Shown piece by piece: positions 8,620 to 16,420 of a stretch of DNA of 64,000 nucleotides. Position numbers and translations under genes: made by a program. Position 1 is the first letter of the stretch. Every line of letters starts with the position of its first letter. Below the pieces are notes generated by a model. The model had not been told where the DNA came from. It made no database searches and saw nothing but the letters and a program-made list of their open reading frames with translations. The stretch is from Demequina salsinemoris (GTDB taxonomy: Bacteria > Actinomycetota > Actinomycetes > Actinomycetales > Demequinaceae): positions 248,001-312,000 of the forward strand of contig NZ_BBQZ01000001.1 in the NCBI RefSeq assembly GCF_000974805.1. Direction: 5' to 3'.

Positions 8620-8685
8620 CTGAGGCCCGGAGATCTTCCGGGCCTTCGCGCTGTAGAGCGCGTCCTCGAAGGCTGGGAGAGACCC

Positions 8686-8850
8686 ATGGCAAAGAACGAC
8701 GTTCGTCCGAAGATCACGCTCGCGTGCGTGGACTGCAAGAACCGCAACTACATCACGCGCAAGAACCGTCGCAACAACCCCGACCGTGTGGAGCTCTCCA
8801 AGTTCTGCCCGAAGTGCGGCAAGCACACCGCGCACCGCGAGACGCGCTAA
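8686..8850 (+). CDS. rpmG: Ribosomal protein L33, zinc-binding form
   Basis: A 54-residue large-subunit protein. It is the zinc-containing (C+) paralogue: two CxxC pairs are present, CVDC and CPKC. The start ATG 8686 is preceded by GGGAGAG. It follows tRNA-Met by 66 bases and is probably co-transcribed with the tRNAs. In many actinobacteria rpmG is followed immediately by hadA/hadB; here a TetR/hydrolase pair and an EEP gene intervene. Confidence 0.97.
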   Translation: MAKNDVRPKITLACVDCKNRNYITRKNRRNNPDRVELSKFCPKCGKHTAHRETR

Positions 8851-8878
8851 CTGCTTCGCGGCCGTCAGGCCGCTGACC

Positions 8879-8918
8879 GAAGCCCCCGACCTGGGAACAG
8901 GCCGGGGGCTTCGTCTTT
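8879..8918 (+). terminator. rpmG terminator
   Basis: A 10-bp stem, GAAGCCCCCG (8879-8888) with its complement (8903-8912), followed by a T-rich tract TCGTCTTT. Confidence 0.85.
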
Positions 8919-8978
8919 CCCGGGGGTCGTCGTTCCCCGGGGCGCTGCGGCCGTCAGGGCCGGCTCGTGGCGGTGGGC

Positions 8979-9068
8979 GGACGCTCTCTGACACGACGCG
9001 GCGTCGTGCGGCGGCGTGTCGCGGGCGGCGCGCCGAGCTGCGTGAGCCGGCTGTGTCAGAAAGTGTCC
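8979..9068. repeat. Palindromic intergenic element with TCTGACAC ends
   Basis: A 90-bp element. The left end GGACGCTCTCTGACAC matches the complement of the right end at 14 of 16 positions. The interior contains GGCGTGTCG and its complement, as in the AACCAATCT elements, and the length is the same. It lies between convergent rpmG and tetR genes. The rest of the 8851-9114 gap holds only the rpmG terminator. Confidence 0.7.
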
Positions 9069-9114
9069 GGACGCGCCGCCGCTGCCCGAGTGGCCGGATG
9101 CGGGAGGTGTCCCG

Positions 9115-9681
9115 TCAGGCGAGGTCGGCCCCGGTGACGGCCGAGGCCGCGTCGAGGAACGCCTCGCGGATGCTCTCCGCGCCGTCGAGGTACCCGCCGA
9201 CGAGCGCCGCGTCGCGCAGCATCACGAGCGCGGCCGCGACCCGTTCGGGGTCGGTGGCGCCAGCCCCCGCGGCGGCCTGCGTCAGGACGCCCCGGAACCA
9301 GGCGCGGTGCGTCGCGATGAGCCGCCGGACGGGGCTCGCCTCGTCGGGGTACTCGGCCGCCGCGTTGATGAAGGGGCAGCCGCGCGTGTGGCGATGAGCG
9401 ACGTCGTCCGCGATGCCGTGGATGGCGGCCGCGAGCGGGTCCGGTGCGCCGCCTGCGGCCGCGACCTGGGAGCGGATGGTCCGGTCCTCGCCCTCGAGGT
9501 AGGCGACGACGAGGTCTTCCTTGCCGCCGAAGTGCCGGTACATGGTCGCGCGCGACATCCCGGCCTCGGACAGGATCCGGTCGACGCCCACGGAGTGGAT
9601 GCCCTTGCGATAGAAGAGGTCCGACGCGGTGGCGGCGAGGCGCTCGCGCGCGTCGTTGGTGGGGGCTGCAGGGGTGGTCAT
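9115..9681 (-). CDS. TetR family transcriptional repressor
   Basis: 188 residues with an N-terminal helix-turn-helix: RLAATASDLFYRKGIHSVGVD, then ILSEAGMSRATMYRHFGGKEDLV. The C-terminal part contains the ligand-pocket style RGCPFINAAAEYPD seen in many regulators of redox or hydrolase genes. It is divergently transcribed from the alpha/beta hydrolase, and two related operators lie between them, so autoregulation and repression of the hydrolase are very likely. ATG 9681 is chosen: TACCGT lies seven bases upstream, suggesting a leaderless mRNA. The inducer is unknown. Confidence 0.88.
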   Translation of the reverse strand: MTTPAAPTNDARERLAATASDLFYRKGIHSVGVDRILSEAGMSRATMYRHFGGKEDLVVAYLEGEDRTIRSQVAAAGGAPDPLAAAIHGIADDVAHRHTRGCPFINAAAEYPDEASPVRRLIATHRAWFRGVLTQAAAGAGATDPERVAAALVMLRDAALVGGYLDGAESIREAFLDAASAVTGADLA

Positions 9682-9688
9682 CTCATTC

Positions 9689-9710
9689 ACGGTAGTGGAA
9701 CGTTCGTTCC
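9689..9710. promoter_or_regulatory. tetR -10 element and operator O1
   Basis: TACCGT on the minus strand (9689-9694) adjoins a near-palindrome, GGAACGTTCGTTCC (9697-9710). Its core AACGTTCGTT differs by one base from the core of O2, so the repressor can block its own promoter. Confidence 0.65.
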
Positions 9711-9758
9711 CTCTCCGGCATGCCCGAAAGAAATTTCTGGGAAGTCGGGAATGAATCG

Positions 9759-9780
9759 AGAGAGAACGATCGTTCTCTCT
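9759..9780. promoter_or_regulatory. TetR operator O2, perfect 22-bp palindrome
   Basis: A perfect palindrome centred between 9769 and 9770, core AACGATCGTT flanked by AGAG/CTCT arms. It lies 46 bases before the hydrolase start and about 50 bases from O1. Confidence 0.8.
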
Positions 9781-9826
9781 GGCGTCAGGGTCGAGCGACC
9801 CGGACCATCCCGACAAGGAGAAGACC

Positions 9827-10690
9827 ATGAACACCACCCTCACCACCCAGGAAGTCCAGCAGATCGCCGCCGCCAACGCGTCAGGCCGCCCCACCGCAGT
9901 CCTCATCCACGGCCTGTGGCTGCTCGCGGGCAGCTGGGACGCATGGCAGGCCAGGCTCGAGGACGCGGGCTACGCCGTCGTCGTCGCTCGCTGGACCCGG
10001 GAGCCCGAGGACGTCGCCGACGCCCGCCGCCGCCCCGAGGCCTTCACCGGCGTCGGCGTCCAGGAGGTCACCGACCGCGTCGCGCAGATCGCACGCTCGC
10101 TGAACCGCAAGCCGCTCGTGATCGGCCACTCCTTCGGAGGCCTGCTCGCCCAGCGCGTCGCCGACCTCGGACTCGCCTCCGCGACCGTCGCGATCGACCC
10201 GGCCCCGTTCAAGGGCGTCCTGCCGCTGCCTGCCTCGACGCTCAAGGCAGCCTTCCCGGTGCTCGGCAACCCCGCCAACCGCAAGCGCACCGTGACCCTC
10301 ACCTTCGACGAGTTCCGCTACGGCTTCGCCAACGCGGTGAGCGAGGACGAGGCCCGCGCGCTGTACGCGGAGCACCACGTCGCGGCCCCCGGCCGCCCGC
10401 TGTTCCAGGCCGCCACGGCGAACTTCACCGCGGGCACCGCGACCCGGGTCGACACCCGCAACCCCGAGCGAGGTCCGCTGCTCGTCATCTCCGGCGAGAA
10501 GGACACGATCGTCCCGCGGGCGGTCGCGCATGCCGCGTACCGGCTCCAGTCCCGCAACGCGGGCGTGACCGAGTTCGTCGAGATCCCGGGACGGGGCCAC
10601 TCGCTCACGATCGACAGCGGCTGGGCAGAGGTGGCCGACGCGGCGCTGGCCTTCGCCGCGCAGCACGCGGAGGTCTCCGCGGCGCGATGA
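9827..10690 (+). CDS. Alpha/beta hydrolase
   Basis: 287-residue alpha/beta-hydrolase fold enzyme, probably cytosolic. The oxyanion HG is at 28-29, the nucleophile elbow GHSFGG places Ser at 102, the acid in ISGEKDTIVP is Asp 226 and the histidine in GRGHSLTID is His 258. All three catalytic residues are present. The start has AAGGAGAAG eight bases upstream. Its expression is probably controlled by the adjacent TetR through O2. Substrate is unknown; non-haem haloperoxidase-like esterases look similar. Confidence 0.85.
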   Translation: MNTTLTTQEVQQIAAANASGRPTAVLIHGLWLLAGSWDAWQARLEDAGYAVVVARWTREPEDVADARRRPEAFTGVGVQEVTDRVAQIARSLNRKPLVIGHSFGGLLAQRVADLGLASATVAIDPAPFKGVLPLPASTLKAAFPVLGNPANRKRTVTLTFDEFRYGFANAVSEDEARALYAEHHVAAPGRPLFQAATANFTAGTATRVDTRNPERGPLLVISGEKDTIVPRAVAHAAYRLQSRNAGVTEFVEIPGRGHSLTIDSGWAEVADAALAFAAQHAEVSAAR

Positions 10691-10762
10691 TCAGCGCTCA
10701 CGATGACGGCCGTCATCCCCAGGCCGGGGGCGGCGGCCGTCGTCGCGTGCCATGATCGCGGC

Positions 10763-11782
10763 ATGGATCAGGGGGAATCGCTCAGGGACGATGCGCGGGC
10801 AGGAAGGGCCGCGCGGTCGCGGCGTCGTGTGGGAGTGGGAGAGCGCGCCCTGCTGGTCGCGATGGCCGCGCTGCTCGTCCCCTTCCTTGCGCGCCTGACC
10901 GGGGTCGAGGCCGGACCGCTCGCGTACGCGGTCGCCTTCACGCCGTGGTTCACGCTGTGCTGGCTCGTGCTGGTGGTGGTCGCGGCCGTGGTCCGCGCTC
11001 CGAGGGCCCTCGTGGTGTCCGGGATCGTCGCCGCGGTCTCGGTCGCGTGGGTCGTCCCGCTGTTCACCTCGTCGCCGAGCGTCGACTACGACGCGCTCGG
11101 GGTCGCCCCGGGGGACACCTTCAAGGTCGCCACGATCAACGCGACCTTCGGGCGCGTCGACGCCGATGAGGTGGTCGCCATGGTGGATGACGCTGCCGTG
11201 GACGTGCTCGCGGTCGAGGAGCTGACCCCTGACTGCCTCGACGCCCTCGTCGCGGCGGGTCTCGACGGCATGCTTCCTTACTCGCGCACCGCGGCCGAGG
11301 ACGGCTTCGGTGGCGTCGGACTGTGGTCCAGGATGCCCCTCGTGGACGATGCGGAGATCGATGGCTTCACCTCGCGCGCGGTGCTCGGCTCGGTGGAGGT
11401 CGGAGGGGACGCGGTCGCCGTGCTGGCGGCTCACCCCGCAGCGCCCGGCCCGTTCTCGCATGAGGCATGGGCCGCCGACCTCGAACTGCTCGCGACGGTG
11501 ACGAGCGCCGTCGAGGGCCCCGCGATGATCGTGGGCGACCTCAACAGCACCCTTGACCACGCGGGCCTCCGCACGCTCGAGTCCGACGGCTTCGTCGACG
11601 CCGCCGATGACGGTGGTGCCGGTCTTCAGCTCACCTTCCCCGAGGGCCGTCTCCCGTTTCCCGTCGTGGCCATCGACCACGTGATGACGCGGGGCCTGGA
11701 CTGGGACGCCTACGCGGTGCGGACCCTGCCGCTCACGGGCGCCGATCATCGCGCGCTCGTGGTGACGTACGCGCTTGACTGA
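10763..11782 (+). CDS. Membrane-anchored endonuclease/exonuclease/phosphatase family protein
   Basis: 339 residues. Three hydrophobic stretches in the first 110 residues (ALLVAMAALLVPFLARL, AYAVAFTPWFTLCWLVLVVVAAVV, VSGIVAAVSVAWVVPLF) are followed by an extracytoplasmic EEP domain. The EEP motifs are KVATINATFG, VDVLAVEELT (catalytic Glu), MIVGDLNST and the final ADHRALVV (Asp-His). This architecture is common in actinobacteria; substrates (nucleic acid, phosphodiester or lipid head group) are not defined. I start at ATG 10763, with CATGAT six bases upstream, rather than the in-frame ATG at 10703. Confidence 0.78.
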   Translation: MDQGESLRDDARAGRAARSRRRVGVGERALLVAMAALLVPFLARLTGVEAGPLAYAVAFTPWFTLCWLVLVVVAAVVRAPRALVVSGIVAAVSVAWVVPLFTSSPSVDYDALGVAPGDTFKVATINATFGRVDADEVVAMVDDAAVDVLAVEELTPDCLDALVAAGLDGMLPYSRTAAEDGFGGVGLWSRMPLVDDAEIDGFTSRAVLGSVEVGGDAVAVLAAHPAAPGPFSHEAWAADLELLATVTSAVEGPAMIVGDLNSTLDHAGLRTLESDGFVDAADDGGAGLQLTFPEGRLPFPVVAIDHVMTRGLDWDAYAVRTLPLTGADHRALVVTYALD

Positions 11783-11804
11783 GTGCGGCATCGTCCCGCT
11801 TCGC

Positions 11805-11810
11805 TAGGCT
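11805..11810 (+). promoter_or_regulatory. -10 element (TAGGCT) for leaderless hadA
   Basis: TAGGCT is followed by six bases and GTG 11817. There is no Shine-Dalgarno sequence in the gap. A copy of the dispersed 9-mer (11788-11796) lies just upstream. Confidence 0.65.
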
Positions 11811-11816
11811 GGCCGT

Positions 11817-12263
11817 GTGCCAGTGAACTCCGATGCCCAGGGCCGCAGCTACGGCCCGCACGAGCCCTACGAGGTCTCGCGCGCCAAGATCCGCGAGTTC
11901 GCCGACGCGGTGGACGCCCGTTCGTTCGCGCATCGCGACGTGGACGCGGCCGCCGCCGAGGGCTACTCCGACCTCGTCGCCCCGACCACCTTCGCGGTGG
12001 TCATCGCGCAGCGCGCCGAGTTCCACGTGGTGCAGGACCCGGAGGTCGGCGTCGACTTCTCCAAGGTCGTGCACGCGGATGAGCGCTTCACGCATCACCG
12101 CCCGATCGTCGCGGGGGACGAGATCGCCACGACGATCCACATCGACAAGATCGTGAGCCGCGGGGGAGTGTCGACCGTGACGACCCGAGCCGAGCTCGAG
12201 GACCTCGACGGCGGCCCCGTCGCGACCGTGATCTCGACGCTGGCCGTGAGGGAGGACGCATGA
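11817..12263 (+). CDS. (3R)-hydroxyacyl-ACP dehydratase subunit HadA-like (MaoC N-terminal type)
   Basis: 148-residue hot-dog-fold protein with the MaoC_dehydratas_N sequence style (GPHEPYEVSRAKIREFADAV; YSDLVAPTTFAVVI). In mycobacteria HadA pairs with HadB to dehydrate 3-hydroxyacyl-ACP in fatty-acid elongation; HadA lacks the catalytic residues and supplies substrate binding. GTG 11817 is the start, with a leaderless -10 element. Its stop overlaps the next start (ATGA). In organisms without mycolic acids the exact role of this pair is less clear. Confidence 0.85.
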   Translation: MPVNSDAQGRSYGPHEPYEVSRAKIREFADAVDARSFAHRDVDAAAAEGYSDLVAPTTFAVVIAQRAEFHVVQDPEVGVDFSKVVHADERFTHHRPIVAGDEIATTIHIDKIVSRGGVSTVTTRAELEDLDGGPVATVISTLAVREDA

Positions 12264-12691
12264 GCGAGCAGGACGCGCCCACCTACGAGGGGCTCGAGAA
12301 GGGGCAGGTCGTCGCGACCCGCGAGGTCGAGTTCACGCGCGACACGCTCGTCCGCTATGCGGGCGCCTCGGGCGACTTCAACCCGATCCACTACAACGAC
12401 GCGTTCGCCGAGTCCGTCGGGCTGCCAGGCGTGATCGCGCACGGGATGCTCACCATGGGCACGGCAGCGTCGGTCGTGGAGGAGTGGGCCGGCCCCGGCA
12501 ACGTCGTCGACTTCCAGTGCCGCTTCGCGCGCCCCATCCCCGTGCCGAACCCGGGATCGGCGGTCGTGACGTGCACCGCGACCGTCGGCGCGCTCATGGA
12601 CGAGGCGCGCATGGCCCGCGTCGACGTCGCCGTCGAGCTCGGCGGTCAGAAGGTCCTCATGAAGGCGCAGGCGCTGGTCCGCTGCGCGTGA
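12260..12691 (+). CDS. (3R)-hydroxyacyl-ACP dehydratase subunit HadB-like (MaoC)
   Basis: 143 residues. It carries the R-specific hydratase motif with catalytic Asp and His: YAGASGDFNPIHYNDAFAES, then GVIAHGMLTMG. As the catalytic partner of the preceding subunit it would perform the dehydration step of fatty-acid synthesis. The ATGA overlap means equal translation of both subunits. In relatives murB normally follows directly; here about 6.5 kb of accessory genes intervene. Confidence 0.88.
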   Translation: MSEQDAPTYEGLEKGQVVATREVEFTRDTLVRYAGASGDFNPIHYNDAFAESVGLPGVIAHGMLTMGTAASVVEEWAGPGNVVDFQCRFARPIPVPNPGSAVVTCTATVGALMDEARMARVDVAVELGGQKVLMKAQALVRCA

Positions 12692-12704
12692 CCGGAGCTC
12701 CGCG

Positions 12705-13061
12705 CTAGATCAGCCGTTCGTCCGCGTCGCGGGCGCCGTGCCCCAGCACGAGCCTGATGCCGCGGCTGTCGCGGCGCGCCTGGGCGTCGATCCGGAAGGC
12801 CAGGTGGGCGAGCGTCTCGACGCCGTCGCCGACGTGCCGTCGGTCTCGTGCGGAGCAGAGGGACGATGCGCCGCTGCCAGGTGACGTCGAGGCCGTCGGC
12901 TCGTCTCGGGTGGGGTCCGTGTGGAGGTCGTCGGCCGTGGCCGACCGCTCGTGGACGCCCATCGCATAGGCGCTCACCGCTCGTGCGAGGCTCGCCTCGA
13001 GCTCCGCGGGCGCAAGGCGCGCGTGAAACGCGGTCGTCCGAGCATCGTCCATGGTCGTCAT
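12705..13061 (-). CDS. Hypothetical protein (118 residues)
   Basis: Not recognised. The frame has strong third-position G/C and a plausible amphipathic N-terminal helix (LAPAELEASLARAVSAYAM), then a charged region rich in Asp, Thr and Arg, with no membrane segment or metal motif. It converges on hadB with a 13-base gap. Two copies of the dispersed 9-mer lie inside it, and no good ribosome-binding site precedes ATG 13061 (only GAGGGGC), so it could be an open frame in intergenic DNA. Bases 13062-13178, up to the next gene, show nothing recognisable. Confidence 0.45.
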   Translation of the reverse strand: MTTMDDARTTAFHARLAPAELEASLARAVSAYAMGVHERSATADDLHTDPTRDEPTASTSPGSGASSLCSARDRRHVGDGVETLAHLAFRIDAQARRDSRGIRLVLGHGARDADERLI

Positions 13062-13178
13062 TCGTCGTGCCCCTCAGCACCGCGGCCCTCGCCGCGTCAC
13101 CGCAAATCTACAACTGTCGCCTGCGTGTGCCGGGGCTTCGTGAGGAAGTCCACATCCTGCTCGGCCTGGGCGGAGCCT

Positions 13179-14234
13179 TCAGGCGCGGGGCGGCGCGACG
13201 GTCGTGCCCTCGCGAAGCTCAAGGTCGATTCGGATCTCGCCGGGGGTCCCGCCCGCGAGCAGATCGCGCACCGCGCCCGCGACCGCATGTCCCTTCGCGG
13301 CGCCGTCCTGCGCGGCCGTGGTGAGCGCGAGCGGTGCGAGCCACGGCAGGTCGAGGCCGTCGAAGCCGGTGACCGAGAGGTCGCGGGGCACCTCGAGCCC
13401 CGCCTCGCGTGCGGCGACGATCACGCCTCCCGCGAGCAGGTCCGACTGGCACACGACCGCGGTCGGCCGGCTGGGGTGGGACAGCAGCACGCGGCCGGCC
13501 TCCATGCCCGCCTCGACCATGGTCGAGCTCGTCTCGATGATCACGCACGGCTCGACACCCTCGGCTGCGAACGCGTCGAGACGGTTGCGCGCGGCGGTCC
13601 ACATCGGGTCCGGGAGGTCACCAGGATCGACGACCCGGGTCGGAGCGGCCATGGTCATCGGCAGCGTGACCGTCGCGATCCGCTCGTGCCCCAGGGCGAC
13701 GAGCCGCCGGATCAGCGCCCCGGTCGCGGCTCCGTCGTCGATCGTGACGCGTGCGTCGACCACGCCCGCGGGGGCCTCCATCGCGACCGTGGGCAGGCTT
13801 CGGCGGCGCAGGACGTCGAGGATCGGCTCGTCGTGGTCGCGGACGTTCAGCACGATGGCCGCGTCCATGGCCGCGGTCTCGAGCAGCGTCCGCTCCTGGC
13901 CCGCAGCGGGGTAGGGGACGAGGAGGACGCCCATCCCCATCTCGCCGAGGTCGTCCATGATTGCGTCGAGCACCCGCAGCTGGAGGGGGTCGCGGAACGA
14001 TCGCACCAGACGCTCGTGCACGACGACCCCGACGATGCCAGTGCGGCCCGAGCGCAGGGCGCGGGCCTGGGGCGACGGCCCCGCGTAGCCGATCGCGGCG
14101 GCGGCCTCCATCACCCGGTTCCTGGTCGCGTCCGTGAGGGGGCCGGAGCCGGAGTAGGCGAGGGACACCGTGGACACGGACACGCCCGCGCGCGCGGCGA
14201 CGTCCGTCATCGTGGGTCGACCGAGGCGTGCCAT
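13179..14234 (-). CDS. LacI family transcriptional regulator
   Basis: 351 residues. The N-terminal LacI helix-turn-helix is clear: TMTDVAARAGVSVSTVSLAYSG, then the hinge helix and a periplasmic-binding-like sugar domain (VTGFDGLDLPWLAPLALTTAAQ near the end). It is divergent from an MFS gene, and a perfect CG-centred operator lies between the two starts. Such regulators normally repress an adjacent transporter until a sugar or nucleoside binds; the effector cannot be deduced. Confidence 0.9.
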   Translation of the reverse strand: MARLGRPTMTDVAARAGVSVSTVSLAYSGSGPLTDATRNRVMEAAAAIGYAGPSPQARALRSGRTGIVGVVVHERLVRSFRDPLQLRVLDAIMDDLGEMGMGVLLVPYPAAGQERTLLETAAMDAAIVLNVRDHDEPILDVLRRRSLPTVAMEAPAGVVDARVTIDDGAATGALIRRLVALGHERIATVTLPMTMAAPTRVVDPGDLPDPMWTAARNRLDAFAAEGVEPCVIIETSSTMVEAGMEAGRVLLSHPSRPTAVVCQSDLLAGGVIVAAREAGLEVPRDLSVTGFDGLDLPWLAPLALTTAAQDGAAKGHAVAGAVRDLLAGGTPGEIRIDLELREGTTVAPPRA

Positions 14235-14250
14235 GGGGCCAGGGTAGTCG

Positions 14251-14278
14251 TATCATCGTCCAAGTCGAAACGTTTCGA
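14251..14278. promoter_or_regulatory. MFS promoter -10 (TATCAT) and LacI operator
   Basis: TATCAT at 14251-14256 is followed by the perfect 14-bp palindrome TCGAAACGTTTCGA (14265-14278). The CG-centred palindrome is the classical LacI-family operator form, placed at the expected transcription start. Confidence 0.8.
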
Positions 14279-14290
14279 ACCCAGGACCTC

Positions 14291-15619
14291 ATGATTCCCT
14301 CCTTCGGCTTCGCGCCCACCACCTCGCCAGACGCCGCCCGACTCAAGGGCGCCCGCGTCGGCGTGCTGCTGCTGTTCGCCTTCCTCGGGCTCCTCACGGC
14401 GACCTTCCTGTCGCGCGTGCCGTCGATGCGGGACCTGCTCGACGTCAGCCCCTCGGGGCTCGCGATGCTGCTCATCTCCGGCGCGGTGGGCGCCCTCACC
14501 GCGCTGCTCGTGACGGGATGGGCGGCGGTCCGCTTCGGCACCCGGGCGCTGCTCGCGTGGTCCAACGTGTCCTACCTGGTGGCGATCGCGCTGGTCGGGG
14601 TCGCGACCGAGCTGGGCAGCCGCCCGCTGTTCTCGCTGGGCTACTTCCTGGTGAGCTTCTCGTTCGCGTTCACGAACGTGGCCATGAATGCCGAGGCGGC
14701 GAACGTCGAGCGGCTCGTCGGCAAGGCGATCATGCCGCAATTCCACGCGGGCTTCTCCGTCGGCATGGCGGTCGGCCTCGGCCTCGGCGTCGTCTTCTCG
14801 CACGCGGGCGTCGCTCCGATGTGGCACTTCCTCACCGTCGGCACGACCGCGATGCTCCTCCGGCTGTGGGTGGTCCCGCTGTCCACGATCGACGGCCGCC
14901 GCGATCCCGACGCGGCAGGCGCCGGCATCGGGGGCCCGTTCGCGACCGCCAAGGCCGAGTATCGCGACCCGCACGTGGTGCTCATCGGGCTCATCGTCTT
15001 CGCGGGCTCCATGACGGAGATGATCGCCGCGCAGTGGCTGCCGCTGTCGGTGGTCGACGACTTCGGCCAGACCGAGGCGATCGCGGACCTCATGTACTGG
15101 GTCTTCGTCGTCGCGATGGTGACGGTGCGCTGGTTCGGGTCCTCGGTGATCGGCAGGCTCGGTCGCGTGGTGTCGCTGCGGATCTCCGCGGGGCTCGTGG
15201 CGACCGGCGTGATCCTGTACGCCGTCGCGCCGACCGTCTACCTCGTGCCCGTGGCCGCGGTGCTGTGGGGCATGGGAGCGGCGCTCGGCGCCCCTATTGG
15301 ATTCTCCGCGGCGGCCGACGATCCGTCGAGGGCCGCGGCCCGCATGGCGGCGGTCGCATCGTTCTCCACGGTCGCGGGCCTGCTCGTTCCCCAGATCGTC
15401 GGTCGCGTCGCCGAGGTCGTCGACCTGCGCTACGCGCTGCTGCTGGTCCTGGTCGCCGCCGCGATCACGTTCACGCTCGCGCGCGCCGTCCGCTCCCCGA
15501 GGAAGCTGTTCCGCTCGCGTCGCGCTGAGGAGCGCATCGTCGGCTCGGCCGTGCTCGCGGCGGACGAGACCGCCGCGTCGTCCGGCGCAGGAAGCGCGCC
15601 CGCCGCTCCGCTGCGCTGA
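14291..15619 (+). CDS. MFS transporter (YbjJ/FucP-like)
   Basis: 442 residues with about 12 hydrophobic segments. The first repeat begins KGARVGVLLLFAFLGLLTATFLSRVPSMRD and contains NVAMNAEAANVERLVGKAIMPQFHAGFSVG, the helix 4-5 region characteristic of the YbjJ-like MFS clade. It ends in a basic cytoplasmic tail (RSPRKLFRSRRAEER). ATG 14291 is chosen because the operator and -10 element sit just upstream. Regulation by the divergent LacI protein is likely. Substrate unknown, probably a carbohydrate or similar metabolite. Confidence 0.82.
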   Translation: MIPSFGFAPTTSPDAARLKGARVGVLLLFAFLGLLTATFLSRVPSMRDLLDVSPSGLAMLLISGAVGALTALLVTGWAAVRFGTRALLAWSNVSYLVAIALVGVATELGSRPLFSLGYFLVSFSFAFTNVAMNAEAANVERLVGKAIMPQFHAGFSVGMAVGLGLGVVFSHAGVAPMWHFLTVGTTAMLLRLWVVPLSTIDGRRDPDAAGAGIGGPFATAKAEYRDPHVVLIGLIVFAGSMTEMIAAQWLPLSVVDDFGQTEAIADLMYWVFVVAMVTVRWFGSSVIGRLGRVVSLRISAGLVATGVILYAVAPTVYLVPVAAVLWGMGAALGAPIGFSAAADDPSRAAARMAAVASFSTVAGLLVPQIVGRVAEVVDLRYALLLVLVAAAITFTLARAVRSPRKLFRSRRAEERIVGSAVLAADETAASSGAGSAPAAPLR

Positions 15620-15704
15620 ACCCGGGCGCGCATCGTCCCGATCTCGGGGCCTCTGGCCCCGCCGGTTCGCGTGCTCAGCATTGCCTCAACGCCCGACCCT
15701 GCCG

Positions 15705-15737
15705 TACTCTGATCCAAGTTTTGAACGGCATTCAAAA
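15705..15737 (+). promoter_or_regulatory. Promoter -10 (TACTCT) and candidate operator of the second TetR operon
   Basis: TACTCT at 15705-15710 is followed by the inverted repeat TTTTGAA (15719-15725) / TTCAAAA (15731-15737) with a five-base spacer. It overlaps the likely transcription start, 39 bases before the GTG of the TetR gene, so autorepression is expected. A 9-mer copy (15630-15638) is the only other item in this gap. Confidence 0.65.
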
Positions 15738-15775
15738 ACGCGGGCGGGCGCCCGACGGCTGTCTCGGGAGGTGAC

Positions 15776-16420
15776 GTGAGCGATCGAAGGTCGCAGCGGC
15801 GGGCGCAGATCGCCAGGGCCGCGATCGAGCCGCTGAGCCGCCTGGGCGTGAGGCACGCGAGCCTCGCTCAGATCGGCGCGACCATGGACATGAGCGCGGC
15901 CCACCTCCTGTACTACTTCCCGAGCAAGACCGCGCTGTTCCTCGAGGCGCTGCGCGTGGTCGAGGAGGACCTGCGCGCCGCCATCGCGGCGGACGCCGCG
16001 CGAGTCCCGACCGCCCGCGAGCGATGGCGCCTGCTGGTCGACGCGGCCTCGCCCGCTGGCGTCCACGACTCCAACCTCCTGCTGTGGCTCGAGGCATGGA
16101 CCGAGGCCGTCCACGACTCCGAGGTGCGTGAGGCGATCGCCGCGCTCGAGGCGGCCTGGCAGGCGACCGTGGCCGACATCCTCCGCCACGGCGTCGCGAC
16201 CGGCGAGCTGCCCGCGAGCCTCGACGTCGACGGGCTCGTGGAGGGCTTCTCCGCGCTCCTCGACGGCCTGACGATCCGCGCCGTGGTCGGCCACCGGCCG
16301 CTGACCAAGGCCGATGTCGTGCGCATCGCCGACGAGATCATGGGGCCGCATCTCACGTGGCGCGACGCGCCCGACAGCCTCACCGCCACGACCGACACCG
16401 ACACCGAGGAGGACGCATGA
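15776..16420 (+). CDS. TetR family regulator of the agmatine deiminase operon
   Basis: 214 residues. The HTH region is RAQIARAAIEPLSRLGVRHAS, then IGATMDMSAAHLLYYFPSKTALFLEAL. GTG 15776 has GGGAGGTGA upstream. Its stop overlaps the agmatine deiminase start (ATGA), so regulator and enzyme are made from one message, and the inverted repeat at its promoter suggests feedback control. The likely ligand is agmatine or another polyamine pathway compound, inferred only from linkage. Confidence 0.83.
   Translation: MSDRRSQRRAQIARAAIEPLSRLGVRHASLAQIGATMDMSAAHLLYYFPSKTALFLEALRVVEEDLRAAIAADAARVPTARERWRLLVDAASPAGVHDSNLLLWLEAWTEAVHDSEVREAIAALEAAWQATVADILRHGVATGELPASLDVDGLVEGFSALLDGLTIRAVVGHRPLTKADVVRIADEIMGPHLTWRDAPDSLTATTDTDTEEDA

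Noticed and set aside
8979..9068. Insertion-sequence remnant
   Set aside because: No transposase coding or target duplication is seen; only short inverted ends.
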